A DNA stretch of 64,000 nt from Terrimesophilobacter sp964651535 (GTDB taxonomy: Bacteria; Actinomycetota; Actinomycetes; Actinomycetales; Microbacteriaceae). The stretch is from NCBI GenBank assembly GCA_964651535.1, contig CAZYYE010000001.1:682001-746000 (forward strand). Direction: 5' to 3'. Position numbers and translations under genes: made by a program. The notes beneath the pieces were generated by a model. It saw only the letters and a list, made by a program, of their open reading frames with translations, was not told where the DNA came from and did not search any database. Shown piece by piece: positions 8,178 to 17,066 of this stretch. Each line of letters begins with the position of its first letter. The first letter of the stretch is position 1.

Positions 8178-9353
8178 TCAGTGGGACCAGCGCGCGGCCG
8201 GCATCGTCTCGAGGATGTCGTGTGCGATCGTGAGGTCGATCGAGCGGGGGACGAGCTGGTCGCCGGGAACGAAGCCGGCAAGATTCGTGGCGAGCGCGTG
8301 GATGGCGTGTCCCTGCAATGCGAACCCGACATCCATGACCTCGATGGGGTGTCCGGTGGCAGCACTCAGGTTGAGCATCTCCCCGCGCGCGAGCAGCCTG
8401 ATCGACTTGCCGGAGTCGAGGGTGTACTCGACAACGTGCGGAGCGAGCCTCGTCTCGGTCTTCGCGACGCTCTGGAGGCCGGGGACGTCGATTTCGGTGC
8501 TGAAGTGCCCGACGTTGCCGAGAATCGCCCCGTCGCGGAAGAGCGGGAAGTGCTCCGGACGGATGATTCCGGGGCGGCCGGTGATCGTGATGACGGTGTC
8601 GGCGATCGGGAGGGCCTGCTCGAGCGGCATGACGAGCATCCCGTCGTAGGCGGCCTCGAGTGCGCGGATCGGGTCGATCTCCACGAGCAGCACAGTGGCG
8701 TTGAGCGCGCGAAGGGTGCGAGCCAGACTGCGGCCGCAGGATCCGTAGCCGACGACGCAGAAGGTGCGCCCTCCGACGATCGTGTTGGTCGCCCGCATGA
8801 AACCGTCGAGCACCGCAGGGCCGATCCCCTTCTCGTTCTCGACGATCTGCTTGAGCGGGCTGTCGTTGATGACAACGACCGGGAATGGGACCTTTCCGGC
8901 CAGTTCGCTGCGCAGGCGCAGGGCGCCGGAGGTCGTCTCCTCAGTGGCGGCGACGACCTGGTGCGAGTCGGCGGCGAGGCTCGCGGCGATGAGGTCGGCA
9001 CCGTTGTCGACGAGTATGTCCGGCTTGGTCTTGAGGAGGGCAGCGATGTGTTCGAGCTGGTCGGCGTAGGTGCCGGCGCGTTCGCCGCGGACATCGATGC
9101 CGAGGCTGGAGCGCAGCGCTGCGGCGACCGAGTCGTCGGTCGTGCCAGGGCTGCCGGCCATGGAGAGCGATGCGCCACCGGCGACGAGGAGCTCGGCGAG
9201 CACGGCTGTCTTCGACTCGACGTGCAGCCCCATCGCAATGGTGCGCCCCTCGAGCGGACGTTCGGCCTCGAACGTGGCGCGAAGCCCTGCCAGCAGCGGC
9301 ATGTTCTGTCGCGCCCAGGCGATCTTCTCGGCGCCTTCTGTGATGAGGCTCAT
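8178..9353 (-). CDS. S-adenosylhomocysteine hydrolase-like protein, divergent
   Basis: 391 residues, shorter than human SAHH (432). Much of the NAD-dependent hydrolase framework is present: H44 in GLHVESKTAV, TTDD (71-74), EETTSG (138-143), N163 and K168 in INDSPLK, the NAD loop VVGYGSCGRS (200-209) followed by EIDPIRALEA, H283 in NVGHFSTEID, and H334 in ATGHPIEVMD. Departures: the Asp expected after the catalytic Lys (K-x3-D-N in SAHH) is Glu172, and the following R-Y-G-T-G-Q-S type segment reads EKGIGPAVLDG. SAHH enzymes oxidise the ribose 3'-OH, eliminate or add at C5', then reduce. Coupling to a PfkB kinase and nucleoside importer instead of methionine-cycle genes suggests a catabolic paralogue with another nucleoside substrate. 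Confidence 0.8.
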   Translation of the reverse strand: MSLITEGAEKIAWARQNMPLLAGLRATFEAERPLEGRTIAMGLHVESKTAVLAELLVAGGASLSMAGSPGTTDDSVAAALRSSLGIDVRGERAGTYADQLEHIAALLKTKPDILVDNGADLIAASLAADSHQVVAATEETTSGALRLRSELAGKVPFPVVVINDSPLKQIVENEKGIGPAVLDGFMRATNTIVGGRTFCVVGYGSCGRSLARTLRALNATVLLVEIDPIRALEAAYDGMLVMPLEQALPIADTVITITGRPGIIRPEHFPLFRDGAILGNVGHFSTEIDVPGLQSVAKTETRLAPHVVEYTLDSGKSIRLLARGEMLNLSAATGHPIEVMDVGFALQGHAIHALATNLAGFVPGDQLVPRSIDLTIAHDILETMPAARWSH

Positions 9354-9415
9354 GTGTCGTTCTCCGTTCCCTGTCGTACTCGGTCTAGGACAGGGTGAAC
9401 CACGAAGTGCCCTGA

Positions 9416-9431
9416 TGTCAAGCGCTTGACG
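9416..9431. promoter_or_regulatory. LacI-type operator, site 1
   Basis: TGTCAAGCGCTTGACG: a 14-bp perfect palindrome with central CG typical of LacI/GalR operators. It lies 63 bp upstream of the SAHH-like start codon (minus strand), fitting control of the sahH-like/pfkB/lacI unit by the LacI regulator encoded at its end. Confidence 0.8.
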
Positions 9432-9482
9432 TGACTAATTCCCGACGACGAAAGACGGCGGCGCGAAAAATTCGACGAATTT

Positions 9483-9513
9483 CGTCAAGCGCTTGACGTT
9501 TAGCGCTTAACGT
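9483..9513. promoter_or_regulatory. LacI-type operators, sites 2 and 3
   Basis: Site 2, CGTCAAGCGCTTGACG (9483-9498), is a perfect 16-bp palindrome nearly identical to site 1. A weaker related palindrome, ACGTTTAGCGCTTAACGT (9496-9513), overlaps its end and shares the AGCGCT core. Both lie just upstream of the Gfo/Idh start on the plus strand. Spacing between the centres of sites 1 and 2 is 67 bp, compatible with looping or joint occlusion of both divergent promoters. Confidence 0.8.
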
Positions 9514-9547
9514 GCAACTCTCGTACACACCCCGGCGGGAAGGAGCA

Positions 9548-10588
9548 ATGGTGACCACCACCAGCGGGAGCATCATCCTCGGCAGCGGCTACATCGCGGG
9601 CCGCCATGCGACGGCACTGCGCGAAGCGGGCCGATCCATCGTCGGCGTCCACAGCCCCACCGCGGAGAACGCGGCCCGTGCCGCCCGTGCATGGGACTCG
9701 ACCGCCTACGCATCCGTCGCCGAACTGCTCGACGCGCCGGGCGCGACCCACCTGCACGTCTGCACGCCGACGACGAATCACGCCGAGGTCGTGACCGCGG
9801 CGATCGAGCGCGGGCTCACCATCGTGTGCGAGAAGCCGCTCACGGTCGACGCGGCGACGGCGCGCGACCTGGCCGCACGGGCGCATGCAGCGGGAGTGGA
9901 GAACTACCTGACCTTCAACCGTCGGTTCGACAACGGCATCCAGCTCATGATGGAGCGCTTCGCCAACGGTGAGATCGGGCGGGCGGTTGCGGTCTACGGG
10001 TACTACCAGCAGGAATGGAACGCACCGGTCTCCACCCGCGACTGGAGGTTCGACCCGGCCCAGATCGGACCCAGCCGAGTCGTCAGCGAGATCGGGTCGC
10101 ACTGGTTCGACCTCGCGAGCTACGTGCTCGGCACCGACATCGCCTCAGTGAGCGCCCTCACCGCATCCATGGGCGAGCGCGAATACCGCCAGGGCGATGA
10201 CTCGGGAACCTTCACGCCCGTCAATGAAGACCTGTTCGCCTCCCTCCTCCGCTTCGAGGGTGGCGCGGTGGGGAGCCTGCTCGCCACCCAGCTCGCCCAG
10301 GGCGCCTGGGATGACATCACTCTTCGAATCGACGGCACCGCCGGTTCCCTTTCCTGGGACAGCCGCGAACCCGGCCGCGTGAGAATCGCGCACAAGGGGC
10401 TCGGCGTCCTCTCCGCCGGCACCGGGGCCGACACCCGCTCGATCGAGGACATGATCGCCGCCATCTACCGCGGCGATGACACGATCTGTGCCGACTTCGA
10501 CGATGGCGTGGCCAACTGCGCAGTGCAGGATGCCGTGCTCGCCTCCGCCGAGTCCGGCCAGTGGACAGCAGTGAAGGAGTCAGCATGA
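9548..10588 (+). CDS. Gfo/Idh/MocA family oxidoreductase
   Basis: NAD(P)-dependent dehydrogenase of 346 residues. The N-terminal Rossmann fold begins GSGYIAGRHATAL, and the family EKP motif is seen in CEKPLTVD (about residues 95-102), followed by the C-terminal alpha/beta substrate domain. Family members oxidise a hydroxyl of inositols, sugars or their derivatives, often at C3. AAGGAG at 9540-9545 is two bases from ATG 9548 and five from GTG 9551, so the true start may be the GTG. First gene of the plus-strand unit, directly after the LacI operators, and overlapping the next gene by ATGA. Confidence 0.88.
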   Translation: MVTTTSGSIILGSGYIAGRHATALREAGRSIVGVHSPTAENAARAARAWDSTAYASVAELLDAPGATHLHVCTPTTNHAEVVTAAIERGLTIVCEKPLTVDAATARDLAARAHAAGVENYLTFNRRFDNGIQLMMERFANGEIGRAVAVYGYYQQEWNAPVSTRDWRFDPAQIGPSRVVSEIGSHWFDLASYVLGTDIASVSALTASMGEREYRQGDDSGTFTPVNEDLFASLLRFEGGAVGSLLATQLAQGAWDDITLRIDGTAGSLSWDSREPGRVRIAHKGLGVLSAGTGADTRSIEDMIAAIYRGDDTICADFDDGVANCAVQDAVLASAESGQWTAVKESA

Positions 10589-11331
10589 CGGTCAAGGGTT
10601 CGGTGGCGCTCGTGACAGGAGCAGCCCAGGGGATGGGGCGCAGCTGCGTCGACGCACTGCTCGAGGCCGGCGCGGCGAAAGTGCTCGCCGTTGACCTCAA
10701 TCGCACCGAGAGCACGGATGCCCGGGTCGTCCCGATCGAACTCGACATCACCGACGAGAACGCGATCCGCGACCTGTTCGCCGAGACCGATCAGGCAGTG
10801 CAGGTCCTCGTCAACTGCGCGGGCGCCTACCGGTTCCGGGACGGTCTCGAGATCGACTCCGCAGACTGGAACCGCTCGTTCGCCATCAACCTGCAGGCGC
10901 CGTTTCTCACGATGAGGTATGCCTCACGACGCCTCATCGCCGACAAGCTGCCCGGCGCCTTCGTCAACATCGCTTCCATCGCCGGCAAGCGCGGCTTTCC
11001 GAACCAGGCCGACTACTGCGCTGCCAAGGCGGGCCTCATCGGTCTCACGCGCGCCGCGGCACTCGACCTCGGCGCCCACGGCATCACCGTGAACGCCATC
11101 GCTCCGGGCACCGTCGACACTCCCATGATGGAGAAGGTCGTCGCCGATCTCATGGACATCACCGGCCTCGGCGAGCAGGACCAGCGCGCCGAGCTCACCA
11201 AAGACATCCCGATCGGACGGATGCAATCCCCCCAGGAGATCGCCGCAGCGGTCGCCTTCCTGACTTCGGCCTCGGCTCGCGCCATCACTGGCGAAACCCT
11301 GGTCGTCGACGGCGGTCTCACCCGGGACTGA
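10585..11331 (+). CDS. short-chain dehydrogenase/reductase
   Basis: Classical SDR of 248 residues: cofactor loop TGAAQGMGRS (near residues 12-21), NCAGAY after strand 4, catalytic Ser in NIASIAGKRG, and YCAAK for the Tyr/Lys pair. Start ATG 10585 overlaps the stop of the Gfo/Idh gene (ATGA) and has AAGGAG five bases upstream, so longer upstream frames are excluded. With the Gfo/Idh enzyme it provides two redox steps in the same operon, as expected for a polyol or sugar moiety processed through keto intermediates. Substrate unknown. Confidence 0.9.
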   Translation: MTVKGSVALVTGAAQGMGRSCVDALLEAGAAKVLAVDLNRTESTDARVVPIELDITDENAIRDLFAETDQAVQVLVNCAGAYRFRDGLEIDSADWNRSFAINLQAPFLTMRYASRRLIADKLPGAFVNIASIAGKRGFPNQADYCAAKAGLIGLTRAAALDLGAHGITVNAIAPGTVDTPMMEKVVADLMDITGLGEQDQRAELTKDIPIGRMQSPQEIAAAVAFLTSASARAITGETLVVDGGLTRD

Positions 11332-11366
11332 CCAGAACCCTGAATGCACCAAAGAGGAGTAGAGAC

Positions 11367-12413
11367 ATGAAGAGGTATTTGTCCAGCCCGCGGCGATCGA
11401 TCATGACCGTCGTCGTGTTGGCGGCAGCAATGACGCTTGCCGCCTGCAGCACCACCCCCGAGCCCGGCGCCGGAGACGAGTCCGTGTCGATCGCCTTCGT
11501 CAGCCCGCAGAAGGCCGGCGACAGCGGACCCATCGACGACATGATCGCCGCACTCGACCGCTTGAAGTCCGACTACGACGCCACCACCAAGTACGTCGAG
11601 CTGAGCGACCCATCGACCTACGAGAGCACGTTGCGCAATCTCGCCCAGGCCGGGACCGACTACGTCGTGACCGCCTTCCCCGGCATGCAGCAGCCGCTGC
11701 AGGCCGTCGCCCCGGAGTTCCCGGACACCAACTTCCTGCTCATCTTCGGTGACAAGTTCGATCCGGAGCTTCCGAACGCGCGGTCGGTCTCCTACGACGT
11801 CTACCAGGCGATGTACGTGTCGGGTATCGCTGCGGCGAATGCGACGACCTCCGGCAAGATCGGCTACATCGGTGGGGCACCTCAGCCGCCGCTCAACGCG
11901 AACTACCACGCCTTCTCCGATGGGGCGAAGTCGGTCGACCCGAGCATCACCGTGATCGGCGCCTTCGTCGGCAGCTTCGACGACGCGGCCAAGGGCAGGG
12001 ACGTCGCCGCATCGATGATCGCGGAGGGTGTTGACGTCATCCAGACGGATGCGGCAGCCGCCTCCCTCGGGGTCATCACCGCAGGCCAGACCAGCGGCAT
12101 CCTCGTGATCGCCGACTCCTCGGGCGAGGTCGCGGCGCAGTACCCGGAGACCGTCGTCGGCACCACGTTCCTCAAGTTCGGCGATTCGCTGTACCAGCAG
12201 ATCAGCACGGCGCTGGACGGCTCCTTCGAGTCGGGCTATGTGACGAGCGGCCTGGCTGACGGAATTGTCGGACTCAACCTCTCCGACGCGTTCCTGAATG
12301 GCACCAGCCCCAAGGCTGCCGCGATCAAGGGCATCGTCGACCAGCTGACGAAGGCGGTCGAGGACGTCTCCTCCGGCGCCGTCACGGTGACCTTCGACCC
12401 CAGCGGTATCTGA
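11367..12413 (+). CDS. BMP family ABC transporter substrate-binding lipoprotein
   Basis: 348 residues with a lipoprotein signal: basic N-terminus, hydrophobic core and lipobox LAAC with the lipidated Cys at position 27. The mature part has the Bmp/Med fold (IAFVSPQKAGDSG, DYVVTAFPG, GKIGYIGG, VDVIQTDAAAASLG). Known members of this family bind purine or pyrimidine nucleosides (PnrA, BmpD and YufN-type receptors). Followed directly by ATPase and two permease genes, it should capture the substrate at the outer face of the membrane. A GAGGAG site lies just before the ATG. Confidence 0.92.
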   Translation: MKRYLSSPRRSIMTVVVLAAAMTLAACSTTPEPGAGDESVSIAFVSPQKAGDSGPIDDMIAALDRLKSDYDATTKYVELSDPSTYESTLRNLAQAGTDYVVTAFPGMQQPLQAVAPEFPDTNFLLIFGDKFDPELPNARSVSYDVYQAMYVSGIAAANATTSGKIGYIGGAPQPPLNANYHAFSDGAKSVDPSITVIGAFVGSFDDAAKGRDVAASMIAEGVDVIQTDAAAASLGVITAGQTSGILVIADSSGEVAAQYPETVVGTTFLKFGDSLYQQISTALDGSFESGYVTSGLADGIVGLNLSDAFLNGTSPKAAAIKGIVDQLTKAVEDVSSGAVTVTFDPSGI

Positions 12414-12447
12414 CCGGGTAGTCGAGCGAGAGAGAAGGACAGGTTTC

Positions 12448-13986
12448 ATGCCCGACGCAGTGGAGGCGCGCAGCCTCACCAAGCACTTCGGTGACTTTGC
12501 GGCGATCGATGACGTGAGCCTGTCCTTCCCTCGCGGCCAGGTTCACGCCGTTGTGGGGCAGAACGGCGCGGGAAAGACCACCTTCTCGCGTCTCATCTGC
12601 GGACTCTACGAGCCGACCGCAGGGGAGGTCCTGGTCGACGGGACCCCCCTGCGCGTCGGCGACATCCGCTCTGCCCGGCAGCAGGGCGTCGACATGGTCC
12701 ACCAGAACTTCTCCCTCCCTCCTTCCTTCACGGTGGCGGAGGCCATGCAGCTCTTCGACCCGGGCGCACCGGCCATCGTCGGTCGTCGCGCGATGGAGCG
12801 CCGGTGGGGCGAAGCCCTTCGCCGTCGGGGCAGTGCCGTCGACGCGCGTCGGCGCATCCGCGACCTGTCCGTCGAGGCAAGACAGTCGCTCGAGATTATT
12901 CGCGCACTCGAGGGCCAGCCGACGGTACTGCTTCTCGATGAGCCGACCGCGGTGCTCGCCCCGTCCGAGGTGCAGGGACTCTTCGAGCAGGTGCGTCGGC
13001 TGCGCGACAGCGGACTCACCATCCTCATCATCCTGCACAAGCTTCCAGAGGTCTTCGCGATCGCCGACACCGTGAGCGTGCTGCGGGAGGGTCGGGTCGC
13101 GCTCGCCGTCACTCCCATCGGGAAGGTCACGGCGGAGGAGTTGACGCGACACATCATCGGCCCGGACAGCGAGCTTCCTGAAGCGCACAGCAGGGCGGAA
13201 GACGCCGTCGAAAACGCAACGGGCGCGCACCATGCCGATCAGACATCCGGGGTCGTCCTCGAGCTCGAGGCGGTGGATGCGCCGGCGAGCGCGAGCGATC
13301 GATCCCTCGAGGGTGTCGACCTCCGGGTGAGGGCAGGCGAGGTGCTCGGTATCGCCGGGGTGGAGGGCAACGGGCAGGAAACGCTTCTGGACGTGCTGTC
13401 CGGATTCGGAAGGGCCTCGTCGGGCACCATCCGGCTGGAGGGCACGGACGTCACCGGGCTCGGAGTGCTTGCGCGACGGCGACGGGGAGTGCGGTTCATC
13501 CCCTCGGACCGCAACAGCCAGGGAGTGAGTCTCACGACGTCACTATGGGAGAACATCGCGATCACCGATCTGCTCCTGGAAGGGCGCCGCTGGTTCTCGC
13601 CCCGCGGCCGGAAGGCGGCGGCCGCGACGCGACTCGCGACGTGGAAGGTCAAGCATCGGCGGGTCGAACAGCTCGCTGGAGAGCTATCCGGCGGCAACGT
13701 GCAGCGCGTCATCCTCGCGCGGGAGCTCGCCGACGGGGTGCGGCTCGTGATCGCCGGCAACCCCACCCGCGGCCTTGACCTCGCAGCAACCGCATTCGTT
13801 CGGGCAGGGCTGACCGCCCTCGCCCAGGAAGGTGTCGCCGTGGTCATCGTCTCGGCAGACCTCGAGGAGGTCAGAGATGTGTCGGACCGGATCTGCGTCA
13901 TGAGAGGCGGGCGCATCGTCGCCGCGCTCGAGCGCAATGCACCCCTCACGACAGTGGGGGCGGCCATGGTGGGTGACGCATCATGA
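12448..13986 (+). CDS. nucleoside/sugar ABC transporter ATP-binding protein (two ABC domains)
   Basis: 512 residues with tandem ABC modules as in RbsA and YufO. Domain 1: Walker A GQNGAGKTT, signature-like LSVEARQ and Walker B VLLLDEPTAVL. Domain 2 (from about residue 265): degenerate Walker A GVEGNGQET, a usual feature of this subfamily, and a canonical signature LSGGNVQR. It powers import of the ligand bound by the BMP lipoprotein. It overlaps the first permease by ATGA (13983-13986). Confidence 0.94.
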   Translation: MPDAVEARSLTKHFGDFAAIDDVSLSFPRGQVHAVVGQNGAGKTTFSRLICGLYEPTAGEVLVDGTPLRVGDIRSARQQGVDMVHQNFSLPPSFTVAEAMQLFDPGAPAIVGRRAMERRWGEALRRRGSAVDARRRIRDLSVEARQSLEIIRALEGQPTVLLLDEPTAVLAPSEVQGLFEQVRRLRDSGLTILIILHKLPEVFAIADTVSVLREGRVALAVTPIGKVTAEELTRHIIGPDSELPEAHSRAEDAVENATGAHHADQTSGVVLELEAVDAPASASDRSLEGVDLRVRAGEVLGIAGVEGNGQETLLDVLSGFGRASSGTIRLEGTDVTGLGVLARRRRGVRFIPSDRNSQGVSLTTSLWENIAITDLLLEGRRWFSPRGRKAAAATRLATWKVKHRRVEQLAGELSGGNVQRVILARELADGVRLVIAGNPTRGLDLAATAFVRAGLTALAQEGVAVVIVSADLEEVRDVSDRICVMRGGRIVAALERNAPLTTVGAAMVGDAS

Positions 13987-15083
13987 TCACCCGCGGAAGC
14001 GCTCCGCTGCGCAGCATCGTGATGATCGCGATCGCAATCGTCGCGTGTGCCATCATCTTCCAGTTCTCCGGGTACTCAGCCGTCGACGCGATGTCCGGCT
14101 TCGTAGAAGGGGCCATCACCGGCCCGGGCTCCCTCATGAGCACGCTGCGCTGGAGCCTGCCGCTCATGCTCGTCGGCGTCGGAACCGTGCTGTGCTTCCG
14201 CAGCGGATACTTCAATGTCGGCGCGCAGGGGCAGCTCTACATGGGTGCGATCGCGGCCGCCGCGCTCATCCCGGTGCTGCCCGGCCCCGCCCCCGTTCGG
14301 ATGGCGATCGGGATCGTGGCGGCGATCGCCGCCGGCATGCTCTGGTCGCTCATCTCGGCCTGGCTCAAGACCTCGACGGGGGCGGATGAGCTACTCACGA
14401 CCCTCATGCTCAACTTCATCGGGGCCCTCGTGCTCCAGTACGTGACGAACGGACCCCTGCGCGACCTCTCCGGCTCCGGCCAGGTGGCTGCGGCGCCGCC
14501 CCTGCCCCTCGACGTCAGGATCACCGGATCATCGGGCGTCGGCCCGGTCAATGTGACGCTCGTCGTCCTAGTTCTCATCGGATGCTGGTTCCTGGTCAAC
14601 CGGACGACCTTCGGCCTTTCCGCGACGATCGTCGGCCGCAACCCTCAGGTCGCCGCGCGCCAAGGTGTCAACCCGCGCGCGATCGTCTGGTCGACCTTCG
14701 CCCTCTCGGGTGGTCTCGCCGGACTCGCCGGCGCGCTCGAGGTGCTCGGCCCGACGGGTCGCCTCATCCAGGGGTTCAGCCCCGATGTCGGGTTCACCGG
14801 TGTACTCGTCGCCCTGGTGGGCGGTCTCACCGTGCTGGGCGCGACCTTCGCCGCGCTTTTCTTCGGGGCGCTCGCGGCGGCCATCGGATACCTGCCGATC
14901 GTGACCGATCTCCCGCGCTCGGCCCTGGAAGTCCTTCAGGGGCTCGTCGCCCTGCTCATCACGGTGCAGCTGCGCGCCCGCTGGAAGAAGCGCGCCGCGA
15001 AGACGAAGCCTGATCCGGCTCCGGTGGTGCCGGAACCCTCGGTATCGGAACTCGCGTCGGCGCGAACAAAGGACCCGCGATGA
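13983..15083 (+). CDS. ABC transporter permease (BPD_transp_2, YufP-like)
   Basis: 366 residues, hydrophobic, with about ten predicted membrane helices and the branched-chain/ribose-type permease fold. The segment GADELLTTLMLNFIGALVL is characteristic of nucleoside-importer permeases, as is the GGLAGLAGALEVLG segment. The last 40 residues form a charged cytoplasmic tail. Translation is coupled to the ATPase through ATGA. It forms the channel with the next gene product. Confidence 0.92.
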   Translation: MITRGSAPLRSIVMIAIAIVACAIIFQFSGYSAVDAMSGFVEGAITGPGSLMSTLRWSLPLMLVGVGTVLCFRSGYFNVGAQGQLYMGAIAAAALIPVLPGPAPVRMAIGIVAAIAAGMLWSLISAWLKTSTGADELLTTLMLNFIGALVLQYVTNGPLRDLSGSGQVAAAPPLPLDVRITGSSGVGPVNVTLVVLVLIGCWFLVNRTTFGLSATIVGRNPQVAARQGVNPRAIVWSTFALSGGLAGLAGALEVLGPTGRLIQGFSPDVGFTGVLVALVGGLTVLGATFAALFFGALAAAIGYLPIVTDLPRSALEVLQGLVALLITVQLRARWKKRAAKTKPDPAPVVPEPSVSELASARTKDPR

Positions 15084-15128
15084 CCGTGCGACAGACGACA
15101 TCCGATCTCGACAGGAGGTGGAACGACC

Positions 15129-16022
15129 ATGTGGCAGTTTCTTGAGACCAGCCTTCAGGATGCGACGCCGATCGCCCTCGCGGCGCTCGCCGGCACCTTC
15201 GCCGCGCGGTGCGGGATCTTCCATCTTGGGCTCGAGGGACTCATGTGCGTCGGTGCGTTCACGTCCGTCGCGGTCACGATCGGCACCGGCAACGTGCTCA
15301 CCGGGCTCACCTTCGCCGCAATCGTGTGCGCCATGCTTTCGGTTCTATTCTGGGCGATCACGGTCAAGCTCAAGGCCGACCCCATCATCGCCGGCCTCGC
15401 GCTCACGACCCTCGGTCTCGGCGCCTCGACCTTCGCCCAGGAGACGATCTTCTCCACCCGAGGCACCATCGCCGCGCCGGAGGGGCTCTGGCAGCCGTTC
15501 GCCGGCACCGGCTTCCCGATGCCGACCCTCTCGATCATCGTCGTTTTGACCCCGCTGATCATTCTGGCCTCATGGATCGTACTGCGCCGCTCGCAGTTCG
15601 GCTTCTCCATCTCGGCGATCGGCGAGTTCCCCTACGCGGCGAGAAGCGCGGGGATCAACATCGATCGGACCCGACTCACGGCCCTGGTCATCGGCGGAGT
15701 GCTGTGTGCTCTCGCCGGTGCACAGCTCGCGCTCGGCGGCCTGACCTCGTTCTCCTCCGATATGACGGCGGGGCGCGGCTTCATCGCGTTCTCGGCCGTC
15801 GTTCTAGGTGGCTCGCACCCGCTGGGTGCGGCGGCGGCGAGCCTCTTCTTCGGCGCGGCGAACACGCTCGGCATCCAGGCGCAGCTGGCCAAGTGGCCAG
15901 TCCCGCTCGAGCTCGTGCTCATGCTGCCCTACATTCTCACGATCGTGGCCGTCGCACTCACCGGCGTACTGTTGCGCAAGGGCGCTGTCGCACAGTCGGC
16001 CTTCGGGGAACTCAGGAGCTGA
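15129..16022 (+). CDS. ABC transporter permease (BPD_transp_2, YufQ-like)
   Basis: 297 residues, mostly membrane helices, second half of the channel. It starts with the typical segment T-P-I-A-L-A-A-L-A-G-T-F-A-A-R-C-G-I-F and contains GLEGLM and KADPIIAGLAL motifs seen in nucleoside-importer permeases. A strong AGGAGG lies ahead of ATG 15129. Last gene of the plus-strand import operon; the convergent LysR gene ends 36 bp downstream. Confidence 0.92.
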   Translation: MWQFLETSLQDATPIALAALAGTFAARCGIFHLGLEGLMCVGAFTSVAVTIGTGNVLTGLTFAAIVCAMLSVLFWAITVKLKADPIIAGLALTTLGLGASTFAQETIFSTRGTIAAPEGLWQPFAGTGFPMPTLSIIVVLTPLIILASWIVLRRSQFGFSISAIGEFPYAARSAGINIDRTRLTALVIGGVLCALAGAQLALGGLTSFSSDMTAGRGFIAFSAVVLGGSHPLGAAAASLFFGAANTLGIQAQLAKWPVPLELVLMLPYILTIVAVALTGVLLRKGAVAQSAFGELRS

Positions 16023-16058
16023 CCGGTTCTGGAGGATTCGGTCCGTCGAGTGCCGGGG

Positions 16059-16964
16059 CTACCCTGGGGCCGCCCCGCCCGAGGCCACCCGCCGGACCAG
16101 TTCGACGAGGGCGAGCACCCGTGGCCTCGGCTCATCCGCGAGCCAGGCGACCGACATCGGGAGCAGCTGCGGCTCGACGAGCGGGATGGTCGTGATTCCC
16201 GGGAGCACGAGGTTCGCGGTCGACTCCGGCACGAGCCCGAACGCGCGTCCTTCGGAGATGAGGTAGGAGCGCGCGCCGACGATGCGCGGGCGGCTCACGA
16301 GCACGAGGGGCTCCAGTGAGGCCTGCGCGCAGATCTCGAGGAGCCGGTCGTAGTACTCCGGGTTGCGCTCCCGCGGCCAGAGCAGCAGTGGCACGTCGGC
16401 GAGGTCGGCCAGGCGGATGCCCTGTGCACCGGCGAGCGGATGCTCCGAGCTCAGGGCCACGAACACCTGCTCCCAGCGGACGATCTCGGCGCGGAAGCGC
16501 GCAGGGGCATCGATGTAGCGCCCGATGGCGACGTCCGCACGACCGGATGCGAGGGCCGTCCCCGCCTCGCCCGTCTCGACGGCGAGCTCCTCGACCGCGA
16601 CGCCGGGCATCGACTCCTCCGCCACGCGCAGGATGTCGGGCACGAGCGCGTTCATGGCGCTCGGTGTCGCTGCGAGTCGGATGCCGGGGTTCGCCGGTCC
16701 GGTCAGCCGGGCGGCGACGTCGGTGAAGCTTTCGCCCGCCTCGAGCAGAGTGCGGGCCAGGGGGAGGAGGGTCTCGCCGGCCGGCGTGAGCGCGACGGAT
16801 CGGGTCGACCGGTCGAAGAGGGCGAGTCTGAGGTTGCGTTCGAGTCGACGGATCTCCTGGCTCACGACGGGCTGCGAGACGAAGAGGCTTTCGGCCGCGC
16901 GACCGAAGTGCTTCGTGGTCGCGACGGCGACGAGGAACTCCGCCTGGCGCATCGTGATATTCAT
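16059..16964 (-). CDS. LysR family transcriptional regulator
   Basis: 301 residues with the LysR winged helix at the N-terminus (AEFLVAVATTKHFGRAAESL and SQPVVSQEIRRLE within residues 8-42) and a C-terminal effector-binding domain. It is divergent from psuG across about 100 bp, the usual arrangement for a LysR regulator and its target. A 15-bp perfect palindrome, ATAGGGTGACCCTAT, overlaps its own start codon. The inducer is unknown but is likely to relate to the PsuG substrate or to the imported nucleoside. Confidence 0.92.
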   Translation of the reverse strand: MNITMRQAEFLVAVATTKHFGRAAESLFVSQPVVSQEIRRLERNLRLALFDRSTRSVALTPAGETLLPLARTLLEAGESFTDVAARLTGPANPGIRLAATPSAMNALVPDILRVAEESMPGVAVEELAVETGEAGTALASGRADVAIGRYIDAPARFRAEIVRWEQVFVALSSEHPLAGAQGIRLADLADVPLLLWPRERNPEYYDRLLEICAQASLEPLVLVSRPRIVGARSYLISEGRAFGLVPESTANLVLPGITTIPLVEPQLLPMSVAWLADEPRPRVLALVELVRRVASGGAAPG

Positions 16965-16977
16965 AGGGTGACCCTAT
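16963..16977. promoter_or_regulatory. 15-bp palindrome over the lysR start, probable operator
   Basis: ATAGGGTGACCCTAT has perfect 7-bp arms around a central G and fits the T-N11-A form of LysR sites. It covers the lysR start codon (16962-16964 on the minus strand) and lies about 90 bp upstream of the psuG start, so it could serve autorepression and psuG activation. Confidence 0.6.
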
Positions 16978-16997
16978 CAAAGTCGCTCTAATCCGTC

Positions 16998-17027
16998 TTG
17001 TTCTTATCAATAGCACCGGCCTACAGT
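16998..17027 (+). promoter_or_regulatory. possible psuG promoter
   Basis: TTGTTC (16998-17003) and TACAGT (17022-17027) are separated by 18 bp and lie 40 bp before the psuG ATG. The match to the vegetative consensus is moderate; transcription start not shown. Confidence 0.4.
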
Positions 17028-17066
17028 GGGGGAAACAGACACCCATACATCATCGAAGAGGTCCCC

